Below, in pieces: positions 46,501 to 54,615 of a stretch of 64,000 nucleotides of DNA. The notes under the pieces were generated by a model. That model saw nothing but the letters and a program-made list of their open reading frames with translations. It made no database searches and was not told the DNA's origin. A program made the translations under genes and the position numbers. The stretch comes from Prostheceraeus crozeri (lineage: Eukaryota > Platyhelminthes > Polycladida > Euryleptidae), in NCBI GenBank assembly GCA_907163375.1, contig CAJQUW010011521.1:358501-422500 (forward strand). Direction: 5' to 3'. Each line of letters begins with the position of its first letter. Within the stretch, counting starts at the first letter, position 1.

Positions 46501-47412
46501 TTAAAAACATACATTGATATGAACTCTCAAAAGAGGGCTCAATCAAACACTGACTTCGAAAAGTCATTCTACAAATTGAAAAATAATTCTTTATATGGTA
46601 AAACAATGGAAAATGTAAGGAGAAGGAAAAAATTTAAACTAGTCAACAATGAGAAACAACTACTGAAATTGTCAAATCATCCTCTCTATGTTCAACACAA
46701 AATATTTGATGAAGATCTGGTTGGTATGGAAATGTACAAACCTTCAATAGTTTTAAATAAATTAATATATGTTGGTCAAGCAGTACTTGACTATAGTAAG
46801 TTGGAAATGTATCAATTATATTACAATGATCTAAAAGGATGTCCACTGATAAATAGAACGCGACTTTGTGGAGGTGATACCGATAGTTTCTTCCTATGTT
46901 TATACACATCACCATCTGTCCGTCTGGAAGATATACTTCTATACTTCGGTGAAAAGTTTGACTCTTCAAACTATGACAGTCATCACCGACTATACTCAAC
47001 TACAAACAAAGCTAGATTAGGTTGTTTTAAGGATGAGTGTGCTGGAAAGTTGCTTGAGGAAATGATCCTACTAAAACCGAAAATGTATTCCATGAAATAT
47101 CTAGACTCTACGAATCATAGCATCAAACGTGCAAAAGGAATTCAGAGAGCAGCAGTTAAAAAATTGAAACATGATGACTATAGGAGTGTCTATTATAGTG
47201 AGAATGATACAACTGAAGATATGACAATTATAAATTCAAAAAATCACATAGTTAGCACAAAATCATTTAGGAAGCGAGGTCTTTCACTTTGGGAGGATAA
47301 GCGCTGTTGGCTGGATAAAAATTTATCATTACCATATGGACACTATAGCCTAGGTCTTCCCCCACCGTCGAAGAGAAGGAGATGCCTTCCTGTCACAGGT
47401 GATGTAGAATAA
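43555..47412 (+). CDS. POLB: Protein-primed family B DNA polymerase
   Basis: 1285 residues, the full length expected for a Polinton polymerase. C2H2/C2HC zinc fingers lie at residues 4-24, 32-52 and 90-110. Around 279-375 is an OTU-like segment with NDCF (C281) and H373 followed by LSRL, and another zinc finger follows at about 395-415. Exonuclease motifs are YADIECY (Exo I, ~448), FFHNFKNYDSH (Exo II) and YLKLDVLLLAD (Exo III). Polymerase motifs are LDVNNLYG (A, ~837), KNNSLYGKT (B, ~1008), GDTDSFFL (C, ~1107, two catalytic Asp) and LKPKMYS (~1174). The enzyme replicates the element using a protein primer bound at the terminal repeats (family knowledge). The frame is intact. A TATATAAG box lies upstream. 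Confidence 0.97.
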   Translation: MVVCTKCGKVFTLIGNLQRHEKFCKLGKTYQCSKCPYKTNRMDNLKRHKLVCNNKPNDSITESNSNNQNRSTSKPTTSASTNIQNFMQYCSRCGKTYNSISRFRQHMNVHNTNSEMNMHNNYGTVSLSESALNGHARVYDITPTTPTVDITSFLESMRSMLGNLVSDLLRSYQLRGRLIAQIRYVRSNPQEEETFLAHFTSSSSNYIYDYDAWFQDHLNSLINHIEAFTKKGSNWIIDDVQNIEFNVITSPILSGGQSFPLPKKLKNSKAVINVNSNANDCFLYAVLSILHYNEVPYSRNEVKSYSEWTSELNMEGISTPVSIKDIPKFEKNNDIKINIHFYENGLKGVRYNSNFTGRQTVNILLILNNGAAHYCGIPKLSRLYRRTLKRHKYFCERCTQSFTYKTTLERHFQFCIRGKAQIEKMPTDLKVLTSSMEYQLSPPLVIYADIECYIDNKIHKPAAIGAYHVWHNALQSKFENKYYLFEGENCIIGFLHHLETVAQDLYDNQCATTRQPMTLSADEKARHENAECCNKCKSKFSDEVIKVRDHDHITGRYRQTLCRKCNLRLRLNRRELPIFFHNFKNYDSHIVCYKAIGRMKSWKLDVVAATAEKYITLSASVPVNEYRGKTVYFKLKFLDSYQFLSASLSELAKGLQTYEHVETLRVEFPQLSDNVLYQKGVFPYSYFKNLNTLTEDCLPPQFEFYNDLTREHCSDSEYEHANKAWIEFNCSTFGDYMLAYLKLDVLLLADIFEVFRALSQREDEVDPVHFVSLPHLSFTSALNFSSNDPPHYIQDENMYNLFERGIRGGMTFTNIHRARARIEELGNNIHESRHLTYLDVNNLYGSSLSRNLPHSNFKWLNESELDNFLNEENVQNIDDDGEIGYIFDLDLEYPAAIHDDTADFPLAPEMQMIEKRMFSHYMKNLYEKVRPNTHFSSIKKLLLHQFDRENYVVHYSILKFYLSMGMRIKKIHSGIKFTQKPWLKTYIDMNSQKRAQSNTDFEKSFYKLKNNSLYGKTMENVRRRKKFKLVNNEKQLLKLSNHPLYVQHKIFDEDLVGMEMYKPSIVLNKLIYVGQAVLDYSKLEMYQLYYNDLKGCPLINRTRLCGGDTDSFFLCLYTSPSVRLEDILLYFGEKFDSSNYDSHHRLYSTTNKARLGCFKDECAGKLLEEMILLKPKMYSMKYLDSTNHSIKRAKGIQRAAVKKLKHDDYRSVYYSENDTTEDMTIINSKNHIVSTKSFRKRGLSLWEDKRCWLDKNLSLPYGHYSLGLPPPSKRRRCLPVTGDVE

Positions 47413-47459
47413 GTCTAAATAAAAACAATATAATATTCCACTTGTAATAGATCTTTCGA

Positions 47460-47629
47460 TTGCTGCATCTTCCGACATGTAGCAACACTTACTAATACAT
47501 AAGTAGTCTTACTAAAATTGAAATTTCTACATCTTTCCGATATGTAGAAATGATTACTAATAAATAGGTAGTCCTAATGTGAATGAATATGTGAAGAATT
47601 TGTACTCAACATCATTCCGATATGTTGAG
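47460..47629 (+). other. Three stem-loops with a conserved TTCCGA loop
   Basis: Hairpin 1 is 47460-47485 (9-bp stem with one G-U, loop CTTCCGAC). Hairpin 2 is 47524-47550 (perfect 9-bp stem TTTCTACAT, loop CTTTCCGAT). Hairpin 3 is 47605-47629 (perfect 8-bp stem CTCAACAT, loop CATTCCGAT). The stems differ but keep pairing, while the loop keeps TTCCGA. Between them, TACTAATA-CATAAGTAGT-like words are also repeated. They lie after the polymerase stop codon and before the next gene. Confidence 0.8.
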
Positions 47630-47670
47630 CTAATAAAATAACAAACTTTAGGCAAACATTAAACTTAAAT

Positions 47671-48252
47671 TTGAAACATAGCTTTCGGAACATGCCTCAT
47701 TACATTAGAACATGGAAACTTAGTGACGTTCAAAACGTTCACATAACAAATTCTAAAAGAATAGCATTTCGTCATTCAATAGCAAATAGTGATCGAAAAC
47801 ATCGTGGCGTTTGCATTAGTATTGACTCATTGCCTTCACTGAAAGACTTTGCGGATCTCATTGACAACCATAAGACTCGGATCAAGATTCCTCTCGATGA
47901 CAAGGTATGGATAAAGTGTGATTCATCAGTCAAACTATACGTCTGTTCACCAAAACGTGAAGATGTTGAATATCGATTTTTTCGTTTCAGTGACGTCACA
48001 TGGGAAACCTTTACAAGGGAGATACTACCACAGATAACGTCATTCATTAAAGATGGAGGACATCAAACGGTTGGAAGTTGTAAATCGGATGTTAACTACA
48101 AAAGCAAAGTCAAAACTCAATCTACAAGAGATCGAGAGGAATATACCCAACCGAAAACAATGGTTACTGATAAAACGCAAATTGAAGCCGACAACGAGCT
48201 TACATCTTGGAAGACCCTCAATGTTAACATGGAGGATTCAGAGGAAGGATAG
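47671..48252 (+). CDS. Unknown Polinton protein overlapping the TBP-like frame
   Basis: A 193-codon frame, or a protein starting at the second Met (MPHYIRTWKL). I do not recognise it. A block RGVCISIDSLPSLKDFADLI faintly resembles the strand-turn-helix signature of PC4-like single-strand DNA-binding proteins, but that is weak. The last ~65 codons overlap in another frame with the TBP-like gene starting at 48053 and are polar and low in complexity, so only the first ~130 residues may be under selection. No TATATAAG box precedes it, so it could share the polymerase transcript. Confidence 0.5.
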   Translation: MKHSFRNMPHYIRTWKLSDVQNVHITNSKRIAFRHSIANSDRKHRGVCISIDSLPSLKDFADLIDNHKTRIKIPLDDKVWIKCDSSVKLYVCSPKREDVEYRFFRFSDVTWETFTREILPQITSFIKDGGHQTVGSCKSDVNYKSKVKTQSTRDREEYTQPKTMVTDKTQIEADNELTSWKTLNVNMEDSEEG

Positions 48253-48622
48253 ATCTCTCACTATCCTATTCTTTCCAAATGGAACAATCCAATGTATTGG
48301 AAGGGTCATGGAGGGTGATCTCTCATATTTACACTTAACTTTGGAACATTTACTTGGTGATTCATTATCTGATTGGAAAGTGAAGACAATGACCGTGTTA
48401 TGTGAATTACACTATCACTATGATTTCCGTAAAGTTACATCATCACATAATCTAACTTATGAAGTGGAGTTATTTCCAGCAGCTCAATTGACTAACTGGC
48501 ATCCATATCATGTTCATGTGTTCCATAATGGAAAGATTGTGATAACCGGCATTAAAGACATAAGTGATGTGCCTCCCATCATATGTGATTTGAAAAAATG
48601 TTTCATGAAAACCAAATTGTAG
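48053..48622 (+). CDS. TATA-binding-protein-like protein
   Basis: 189 residues, the size of a TBP core domain. It can be read as two TBP repeats. Repeat 1 (about 8-103) has SKLNLQEIERN and then TILFFPNGTIQCIG, matching the strand of TBP with IF-x-SGK-x-x-x-TG. Repeat 2 (about 109-185) has YEVELFP (136-142) and HVFHNGKIVITGIK (155-168), matching the TBP signature YEPELFP and the second SGK-V-TG strand. Phe residues at 74 and 157 sit where TBP has DNA-contacting Phe. TBP binds TATA boxes to start transcription; the same role for this protein is inference, supported by the TATA boxes in the element. The start lies inside the upstream frame with a 200-base overlap. Confidence 0.65.
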   Translation: MEDIKRLEVVNRMLTTKAKSKLNLQEIERNIPNRKQWLLIKRKLKPTTSLHLGRPSMLTWRIQRKDRSLTILFFPNGTIQCIGRVMEGDLSYLHLTLEHLLGDSLSDWKVKTMTVLCELHYHYDFRKVTSSHNLTYEVELFPAAQLTNWHPYHVHVFHNGKIVITGIKDISDVPPIICDLKKCFMKTKL

Positions 48623-48705
48623 ATTTTGTATATATGTGGATAGATAATGAAATGTGAACATGTTTTTTGTATATATGTGAATAGATAATGAAATATGAGC
48701 ATGTT
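48618..48705 (+). repeat. Two ~43-bp tandem units
   Basis: TTTTGTATATATGTG-ATAGATAATGAAAT-TGA-CATG occurs twice in a row after the last rightward gene. It fills the region where the two convergent gene blocks meet. Confidence 0.8.
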
Positions 48706-48770
48706 TTTGTTTTCCTTATAAACCCTTGTTTTGGAAAAAAGAGAGCAAGTTAATGATACAACATAAAACT

Positions 48771-49235
48771 TTATTTCAAAACTGTTTCAACATATTTAGT
48801 AAGAATTACATCATTTTTATCACAGTTTTTTGAAAATAGTTCTAAAGCACTTTTACAGTTATTTTTCAATGGTCTCTCGTTGACAAAATAGAGTACATAG
48901 CCACCGCACATTAGAGATGTATTACTTTGAAGTGGGAACGATGTCACTTTCCTAACAGTCCAGGAAAACCTGTTCATCCATAATGCGATATCATGTAAAC
49001 GAGGTTGATTAAGAGAGTCAAAATATTCGGCAACTTTATAACGATTGATGTATACAGCAATCCAATGTTTTCCGGGAAGATTGTTGGTATCCGTATTGAT
49101 GATAAGCGAACAAGGATAGAAAGGAATTGAATCAGGTAAATTATCTCTAGAAAAGACATTGAGAAATATTGTCTTGGAGTAGGGATGAGCTTTCCTCATT
49201 TTCCTCAAGATTTCTATGTTGCTTAAGTTACTCAT
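48771..49235 (-). CDS. PRO: Adenain-type cysteine protease
   Basis: 154 residues of the adenovirus protease/Ulp1 fold. The catalytic His is H57 (GKHWIAVY), the acid D73 (YFDSLN), the oxyanion Gln Q103 (FPLQS) and the nucleophile C110 (LMCGGY), all in order with normal spacing. In Polintons and adenoviruses the enzyme matures virion proteins (family knowledge). Its ATG overlaps the stop of the capsid gene by four bases (ATGA at 49232-49235), so it may be translated by reinitiation. A minus-strand AATAAA lies at its stop codon. The length is shorter than the ~200 residues of adenain, without the C-terminal extension. Confidence 0.95.
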   Translation of the reverse strand: MSNLSNIEILRKMRKAHPYSKTIFLNVFSRDNLPDSIPFYPCSLIINTDTNNLPGKHWIAVYINRYKVAEYFDSLNQPRLHDIALWMNRFSWTVRKVTSFPLQSNTSLMCGGYVLYFVNERPLKNNCKSALELFSKNCDKNDVILTKYVETVLK

Positions 49236-50515
49236 CTCTGATAGCTGACAGTCACATCTCTCATTCTTGTTATCTCAACTTTGCTATCATAGATAGCATA
49301 AATGAGACAAGTAATTGTTTTCTTCAAAGGTGACTCAAATGATACCTCCAGTCGTAGATTTCCAGGCTTTGTAACTCCTACGCTTTCACCACCTAGATCT
49401 GCATCTGCTGTGAGGTTGTACATAATGAAGAAGTAGCCATTCTTGTACATATCCATTGTAATTCCATTTGAATCGTCTGTATTAAACATGTTGAGGGCGG
49501 TGAAAATAGAACCATATTCACGTGCGAATTTACCATCTTTGAAATTAGGCTCATATGCTTTGCAAGATACAAATTTCCCATCCTGATAGAGTGCTAGTTT
49601 GCTAACATTAAAGTGTTGGAAATTGAATGGATTCTTTTCAAAAGCACCAATGAATGCCTCATTTTCCACAAATGTGATATACACCGCCTTTGGCATTGCA
49701 GTGGGAAAAAGATTTGGGTAGGCATGTGAGGATGATCCCGCACCAATTGTGAAGTTTGTCAACACACTGTGATTAACTGGATATATTGCATTGTTTTTCC
49801 TCAATCCTGTCGCATGCTCGTTGATGACTGACGGGTTCATTGTTACTCGCCTTACATTGAGCACGGCATTACTTATGTTGACTTGATAGTTTGTAGCTCC
49901 AAAAGCCATTAACGCGAACTCAGGATTTGCACGAATAAATTTTATTTGCATTTTAACCTGTGATAGCAGATATCTAGATTGACGAAGTAAATCAAGATAG
50001 ACGGGTCCTTTCAAGTATAATTCCTTTGAATCCGCTGTTAAATCCATTCGTCTTTTCAACCCTGTATTTGAGACATCATCAAATTTCCCTTGCTGATCAT
50101 CATACCACCCAGAAACTTGCAAGTGTGACTGTTTAGCTTGCTTTTGAAATTGAGTCATTGTATGTATATATGCTCCATATGGATATGCTCGATCCCCTCC
50201 TTTAATCTGTTTGTCATTCAATATTAGATACACATCTGAGAACAGACTGGCAATAGGAAGATTTGCTAATCCCACTTTATCCTTGGATGAATCGATATTT
50301 GTACCATCAGTCTTCTTAATTTGTATACACAACTCTAAATCAATGGATTGACAGTCAATATAATCTTGAGGATTGGCAGGTATATCAAACTGAATAGGCT
50401 GCTGGTTACCATCGATATTTGTTGTGGGGACTATGTCTACAATTGTTGAGGAGATGATGTCTGTCTGATGAGGGGGAGAATCGAAGAAACACAAAGCCGA
50501 ATTGATACTCTGCAT
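49232..50515 (-). CDS. MCP: Major capsid protein (double jelly-roll)
   Basis: 427 residues, strand-rich and free of repeats. The C-terminus (about 385-427) has the signature of Polinton/adintovirus capsid proteins, NLRLEVSFESPL followed by a hydrophobic strand and KVEITRMRDVTV. The N-terminus has DIPANPQDYIDCQSIDLEL, matching the first strand of the jelly roll. It is located between the protease and the pX-like gene, the normal place for the capsid gene. It would form the pseudo-hexagonal capsomers of the virion (family knowledge). Identity as the major rather than another capsid protein is inferred from length, end signature and gene order. Confidence 0.85.
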   Translation of the reverse strand: MQSINSALCFFDSPPHQTDIISSTIVDIVPTTNIDGNQQPIQFDIPANPQDYIDCQSIDLELCIQIKKTDGTNIDSSKDKVGLANLPIASLFSDVYLILNDKQIKGGDRAYPYGAYIHTMTQFQKQAKQSHLQVSGWYDDQQGKFDDVSNTGLKRRMDLTADSKELYLKGPVYLDLLRQSRYLLSQVKMQIKFIRANPEFALMAFGATNYQVNISNAVLNVRRVTMNPSVINEHATGLRKNNAIYPVNHSVLTNFTIGAGSSSHAYPNLFPTAMPKAVYITFVENEAFIGAFEKNPFNFQHFNVSKLALYQDGKFVSCKAYEPNFKDGKFAREYGSIFTALNMFNTDDSNGITMDMYKNGYFFIMYNLTADADLGGESVGVTKPGNLRLEVSFESPLKKTITCLIYAIYDSKVEITRMRDVTVSYQR

Positions 50516-50525
50516 CGTATTAGCT

Positions 50526-51008
50526 CTACAAATATGTTGTCTTCCTTCGTTTTGACTTGTTTCTAGTAGCTGTGGAATTTCGTTTGCGCTTTCTTGTTTT
50601 CACTCGACGTCTAGATTTAGAACGTGCTGCTCTAGTCGGCTTTTTACTTTTCCTGCGTCTTTGCTTAGTAACTCGGCCTGATCCAACTTGTCTTGACTTC
50701 CTACGCTTCTTCCGAACTGTACGTCTCGTCTTTGTTAAATCATCTAATGCGTCTATGGCAGATTGCTGCGCGCGCATTTTCATAGATTCACCGATATCCT
50801 CACCTTGAAGCGCATCAGCTGCAACACTTGCACCAAAATCTAAAGCCCTGCTTCCAACACGCTTCATGATTGGTACGCCATACTTTTTGAGTGTTGGAAG
50901 AACCATACGTCTTAGTGCACCAAATATGCCTCCTCCAACTTGTCGTCTACCTCCAACAAACACGGGATAACCGCTCTGATATGATGGTCTACTGTAAATG
51001 CCTGTCAT
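50526..51008 (-). CDS. pX-like basic virion core protein
   Basis: 160 residues. The N-terminal part has VGGRRQVGGGIFGALRRM and VLPTLKKYGVP, an amphipathic segment seen in Polinton and adenovirus minor virion proteins. The VGG-R and VGG-G sites are close to, but not exact matches for, adenain cleavage sites. The last 65 residues are about half Lys and Arg (KKRRKSR, KQRRRKSKK, SRRRVKTRKRKR), so the protein should bind DNA inside the virion. It lies ten bases from the capsid gene start and 43 from the penton gene. Confidence 0.8.
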   Translation of the reverse strand: MTGIYSRPSYQSGYPVFVGGRRQVGGGIFGALRRMVLPTLKKYGVPIMKRVGSRALDFGASVAADALQGEDIGESMKMRAQQSAIDALDDLTKTRRTVRKKRRKSRQVGSGRVTKQRRRKSKKPTRAARSKSRRRVKTRKRKRNSTATRNKSKRRKTTYL

Positions 51009-51051
51009 TATGACTATTGAATAACTATGGAAGTCACAATAGCGTAAAGCC

Positions 51052-52656
51052 TTATTCTCGTGACCTAATATGTAGGGTCAAAACAGTAACACCACCACAG
51101 AACGGTACTACTTCTCCTGCATCATCATGAATTGATATGTCAATTCTATTGATGAAATTTCGGCTGATTGGTAGATACATTGTGTTAAAAAATTCTCGAT
51201 TGATTAGTTGCTTCCTTACGGATGAGAGAGGAAATGTGCGCAGAAGTGGGGCCTCAATGTCGCCAACCCTTGTATATTCAATAATGTTACAATAGACGTA
51301 TAAGTTACTTATATCATGCTCTAGTGATGGGGCTGTATCGCCTATTGATGTACCTTCATAAATAGTTGATTTTGAGAATCCCAATGTGGTCGTTAACACG
51401 CTATCCAGCTTGATAAGAGAGTTCTTCCCTACCTTTAGAATCATGCGTTTCTTATGTGGGTCATAAGAAAAGTGATATTCATCTGCATCAAGGTAATCTA
51501 CACCAAACTCATTTAACTTTGTACACAATTCAGATGGCGTTTTCAAGCTTTCAATGTTCAAATTAACTCTTTTTACAAGTTCACTGGAAGTAGACAATTC
51601 ATCACCCGATATGTCTTCGCTGTATACGTGGATATCCCATGAAGCATTTGTTGATGCTTTGAGTTTAGAAGAGGACAATTGAACCTTGAATGTATCATTT
51701 AATTCTGTCAACCAAGGTGCGCTTTCAAGGCCCTTAAACATCCCAATCATTTCAGATCCAAATTCAATAACAGCGGACTCAGACTTTTCCAATGGTGTCT
51801 TTTTAGTAAAAACAATAAATTCTGCCTCCGTTTCAACAGTAAATAAAGTTACTTTCTCTTTCTTATATTCACAAGTCATTAACGTTTCTGGCACTGATCC
51901 TTGAAACTTTCTTGCAAAGTCTTCAACACTTCTAATGACCTCAAATTTATTTTTTACTCGGATGCTCCTTTTTTGTAATGCATACAATGGCACAATTCTA
52001 CATTTAAAATCAGTGACTTTCCTCTCCGAATTCCACCCACGTCCATTGTACCAATACCTTGATGAGAAAGTTGTTCTGGAATACCCAAAAGTATGACTCA
52101 AATCCTTACCTAATACAAGAAGAACATGCTTCCCTTCCTTCATCAATTTTGTTGACCCCTTTATGACTGGTTTGTAGAATTTATTCAAAGTCAGCTTGAA
52201 GAGATCATTTATTCGTTCAAACATTCTACCGATTTCCTTTTCTGTATCTTGCAAGCTCATTGTGGGAACCTTAGAATCAAAAGTTGACGTTGCAAATGCC
52301 TTTTGAATTTTAATCATGTTTTGAACAGATGGTAAAGATGTTGAAAAAGGATGTAAAGTTAGATGATGAAAAGCCCATGTACCATGTAGACTATTTTGAA
52401 ATATGCGAAAGCAATCATCCTTCTCTCGCACTTCTTTATGTAATTCAAAATAGTTGTTCTTTAGCAAACTGATATCGTTGTAATAAGTAATTTCAGTTAG
52501 AGCAACTTCATGGGGTCCATGCAGAGTAATTGGATTAGCGAATTCAACAGAGTATAGAGATGGTTTGTTACTTGGGAATATCTTGGGGTTGCTATTGCTT
52601 GGAAGAATGATATTGAAGTTAGTAGACATGTTAAAGTCATATATGGAAGAAGTCAC
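51052..52656 (-). CDS. mCP: Penton-like minor capsid protein (single jelly-roll)
   Basis: 534 residues. The N-terminus FNIILPSNSNPKIFPSNKP, then YSVEFANPITLHGPHEVALTEITY, is the conserved start of Polinton minor capsid proteins. The C-terminus (about 470-534) has FFNTMYLPISRNFINRIDI, DDAGEVVPFCGG and VTLHIRSRE, the equally conserved end. The middle is variable, as usual. The protein would build the virion vertices (family knowledge). It is placed between the integrase and the pX-like gene, with spacing of 13 and 43 bases, in the virion block that lacks TATA boxes. Confidence 0.85.
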   Translation of the reverse strand: MTSSIYDFNMSTNFNIILPSNSNPKIFPSNKPSLYSVEFANPITLHGPHEVALTEITYYNDISLLKNNYFELHKEVREKDDCFRIFQNSLHGTWAFHHLTLHPFSTSLPSVQNMIKIQKAFATSTFDSKVPTMSLQDTEKEIGRMFERINDLFKLTLNKFYKPVIKGSTKLMKEGKHVLLVLGKDLSHTFGYSRTTFSSRYWYNGRGWNSERKVTDFKCRIVPLYALQKRSIRVKNKFEVIRSVEDFARKFQGSVPETLMTCEYKKEKVTLFTVETEAEFIVFTKKTPLEKSESAVIEFGSEMIGMFKGLESAPWLTELNDTFKVQLSSSKLKASTNASWDIHVYSEDISGDELSTSSELVKRVNLNIESLKTPSELCTKLNEFGVDYLDADEYHFSYDPHKKRMILKVGKNSLIKLDSVLTTTLGFSKSTIYEGTSIGDTAPSLEHDISNLYVYCNIIEYTRVGDIEAPLLRTFPLSSVRKQLINREFFNTMYLPISRNFINRIDISIHDDAGEVVPFCGGVTVLTLHIRSRE

Positions 52657-52669
52657 ATGCTATATTAGC

Positions 52670-53821
52670 TTAAAAGTTACGAGTGTCTCCCATCTCCACA
52701 TTTTGTAGATCCTGATGCGTTATCCAGCTATTGAATGAATCAGGATATCCTTTCCATTTAACTAGATATTTCCTTTGATTGCCATGACCTTTCCTCCTAA
52801 TTATTTTATCAATCATATACACCTCTTCACTTCTGTCTACTACTTGCAATTCATAAGAGTAAAATTTTCCTTCAATTGGATTGCCATGGTAATCTATTAA
52901 TTTATACATGGTGGGTCTAAATTTTGTATTTACTTCATCCACAAAAAACTCTTCTTCAGTCCAATTAGGTAGATACCCCTTCTCAAATGTAGACTTAACC
53001 TTTGAAATCCGAACTCTATCACCAACATTAATTTTCTTTTCATTGGAAATGTTTTTCGCTTTCTTATCATACAATCGAAGCCATACATCCATCGCATTAT
53101 CTGGGGTAACATCAACTGGTTTCATCTTAATGATTCGATGGTAGCTTTCATTGTAATTCTTAACAAATTTCTGCAGCTCACCTACCCAAACATGTGTATT
53201 TTTTGCAGTGAAATAGCGCCATATTTTTGTCTTCAGTGTGCGATTGAACCTCTCAACCATGGCAGCTTTATAAGCACTTTTGACACTAAACAATTCCACA
53301 TTATGACTTTTAAGGAGACTTCGAACATGAGAGTTTTCGAATTCCTTCCCTTGATCGGTCTGTATTCTTTGCGGAACACACCCCTCATCGAAAATGCTCT
53401 GAAAAGCCGCTTCAACTTCTGGTCCTCGTTTAGATTTCAGCGCACGTGCCCAAGCATAGCGAGATAAAATATCTATTACGGTTAAGATGTATTTATAGCC
53501 ATCATTGTACTGTGATATCTGTTGCATGTCAGCCAAGTCCGCTTGCCATTGACTATCTATATTGTTAACAACATATTTTCTTGTTGGAAACCGCTTTCTC
53601 GCATTTTTGTGAAGAGTGTAAGTCGGTTGACTCCTCAACCACTTCTTGACTTTCTCTATTCCCACACCTGCTGCACGAGCTAGAACCTCCGGACGACTGA
53701 AACTTGCGGGATGATTTAAGTCGTAATAAATCTTTCTGAGTTTCACTGCTGTACTCATCGTCTTTGTTCTGATTTGCACGCGTATTACTCGCACAGCAAC
53801 TGCTAACACAATTGATATCAA
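52670..53821 (-). CDS. INT: Retroviral-type integrase with C-terminal chromodomain
   Basis: 383 codons from the first ATG, though Met22 (MSTAVKLRKIYYDL, ATG at 53758) is the likelier start because the conserved Polinton sequence begins there. The catalytic triad is D95 (QWQADLADM), D156 (IQTDQGKEF) and E190 (AAMVERFNRT), with 33 residues between the last two. The C-terminal region (about 328-373) is a chromodomain (EVYMIDKII, KYLVKWKGYPDSFNSWI), which may direct integration to marked chromatin. It inserts the element and makes the 6-bp duplication seen at 37509 and 58505. No zinc-binding HHCC domain is obvious before the catalytic core. Confidence 0.96.
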   Translation of the reverse strand: MISIVLAVAVRVIRVQIRTKTMSTAVKLRKIYYDLNHPASFSRPEVLARAAGVGIEKVKKWLRSQPTYTLHKNARKRFPTRKYVVNNIDSQWQADLADMQQISQYNDGYKYILTVIDILSRYAWARALKSKRGPEVEAAFQSIFDEGCVPQRIQTDQGKEFENSHVRSLLKSHNVELFSVKSAYKAAMVERFNRTLKTKIWRYFTAKNTHVWVGELQKFVKNYNESYHRIIKMKPVDVTPDNAMDVWLRLYDKKAKNISNEKKINVGDRVRISKVKSTFEKGYLPNWTEEEFFVDEVNTKFRPTMYKLIDYHGNPIEGKFYSYELQVVDRSEEVYMIDKIIRRKGHGNQRKYLVKWKGYPDSFNSWITHQDLQNVEMGDTRNF

Positions 53822-53925
53822 CCTCTATGCCCTCTTCTCCTTTGCCTTCGAGCGCAGATTTCAAACAACAGCAAAATTTTTGTAACGACATAATATGAGA
53901 GAGGCAAGGCTTAATTCATATTTGC

Positions 53926-54606
53926 TTAATATTTACTATACTCCTTCGCAACACGCATTGAGCGCCTAGTAGCTCTTTTTGGTTGCAGATCATCGGGATC
54001 TGCAAGCTCTCGCTTGACCGCCATCGTGGGTGTTTTACTCTTTGATCCATCTTGTAAGTGACCCTTATCCAATTCATTCACAGTCGGTCCTCCAATAATA
54101 TTGTGAGGTACATTTTGATCAGATAAAATTTTCTGAAAATATGTCCACCCTTGTGGTGCACCTAGTTTTCGCCTTACATCTCTGACAGCATATTGTAGAA
54201 GGTCATCTATGTGACTATTTCTAATAACATCACCAGTTGTTTCATCTATTATCTCCCCTCTCTCATTGAACTTCACATGTGGATCAATGAAGTCAAATAA
54301 TCGCTCAGCGCGCACACGATATGGTCGAGGTGTTGACAAGGTTATAAATCGTCGCAACTTGTCACGAATCTGTCGCCTCTCGTCAATGTTTTCAGCTGCT
54401 AACTGCATTCGTCGATAGGGATCCTTAATCTTCTGAATTTCCATATCCTTTTGTGTTAGTTCCTTAAGTTGATTCGTAATAGGTTGATCTATATTTTTGA
54501 CTTCCTGTGCACTTTGTAATGTAGTCAATTGTACATACTCCTCTTGAGGAATGACTACCATCTTTGAATACGACATGTTTGAAAATAATAAGGCAACAAA
54601 GTACAT
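53926..54606 (-). CDS. Conserved Polinton protein of unknown function
   Basis: 226 codons from the first ATG; the start MSYSKMVVIPQEEYVQL (Met11, ATG at 54576) fits the family better, as a V-P-x-EEY-x-L start is common in Polinton proteins at this position. Residues 60-110 are charged and helical, probably coiled coil (RRQIRDKLRRF). The centre (about 105-160) has FIDPHVKFNERGEIID and WTYFQKILSDQNVP, also recurring in such proteins. The C-terminus is basic (KRATRRSMRV). It lies between the integrase and the packaging ATPase. A virion role is inferred from the position only. Confidence 0.75.
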   Translation of the reverse strand: MYFVALLFSNMSYSKMVVIPQEEYVQLTTLQSAQEVKNIDQPITNQLKELTQKDMEIQKIKDPYRRMQLAAENIDERRQIRDKLRRFITLSTPRPYRVRAERLFDFIDPHVKFNERGEIIDETTGDVIRNSHIDDLLQYAVRDVRRKLGAPQGWTYFQKILSDQNVPHNIIGGPTVNELDKGHLQDGSKSKTPTMAVKRELADPDDLQPKRATRRSMRVAKEYSKY

Positions 54607-54615
54607 TGCTTAAAA

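Noticed and set aside
44759-46999. Minus frames of 62-118 codons across the polymerase gene
   Set aside because: Antisense shadows of an intact, motif-bearing 1285-codon gene.
53565-53891. 108-codon minus frame (Cys/Ser-rich) overlapping the integrase start
   Set aside because: Most of it lies over the conserved integrase N-terminus in another frame; no motif. The part upstream of the integrase could still belong to a leader, but nothing shows it.
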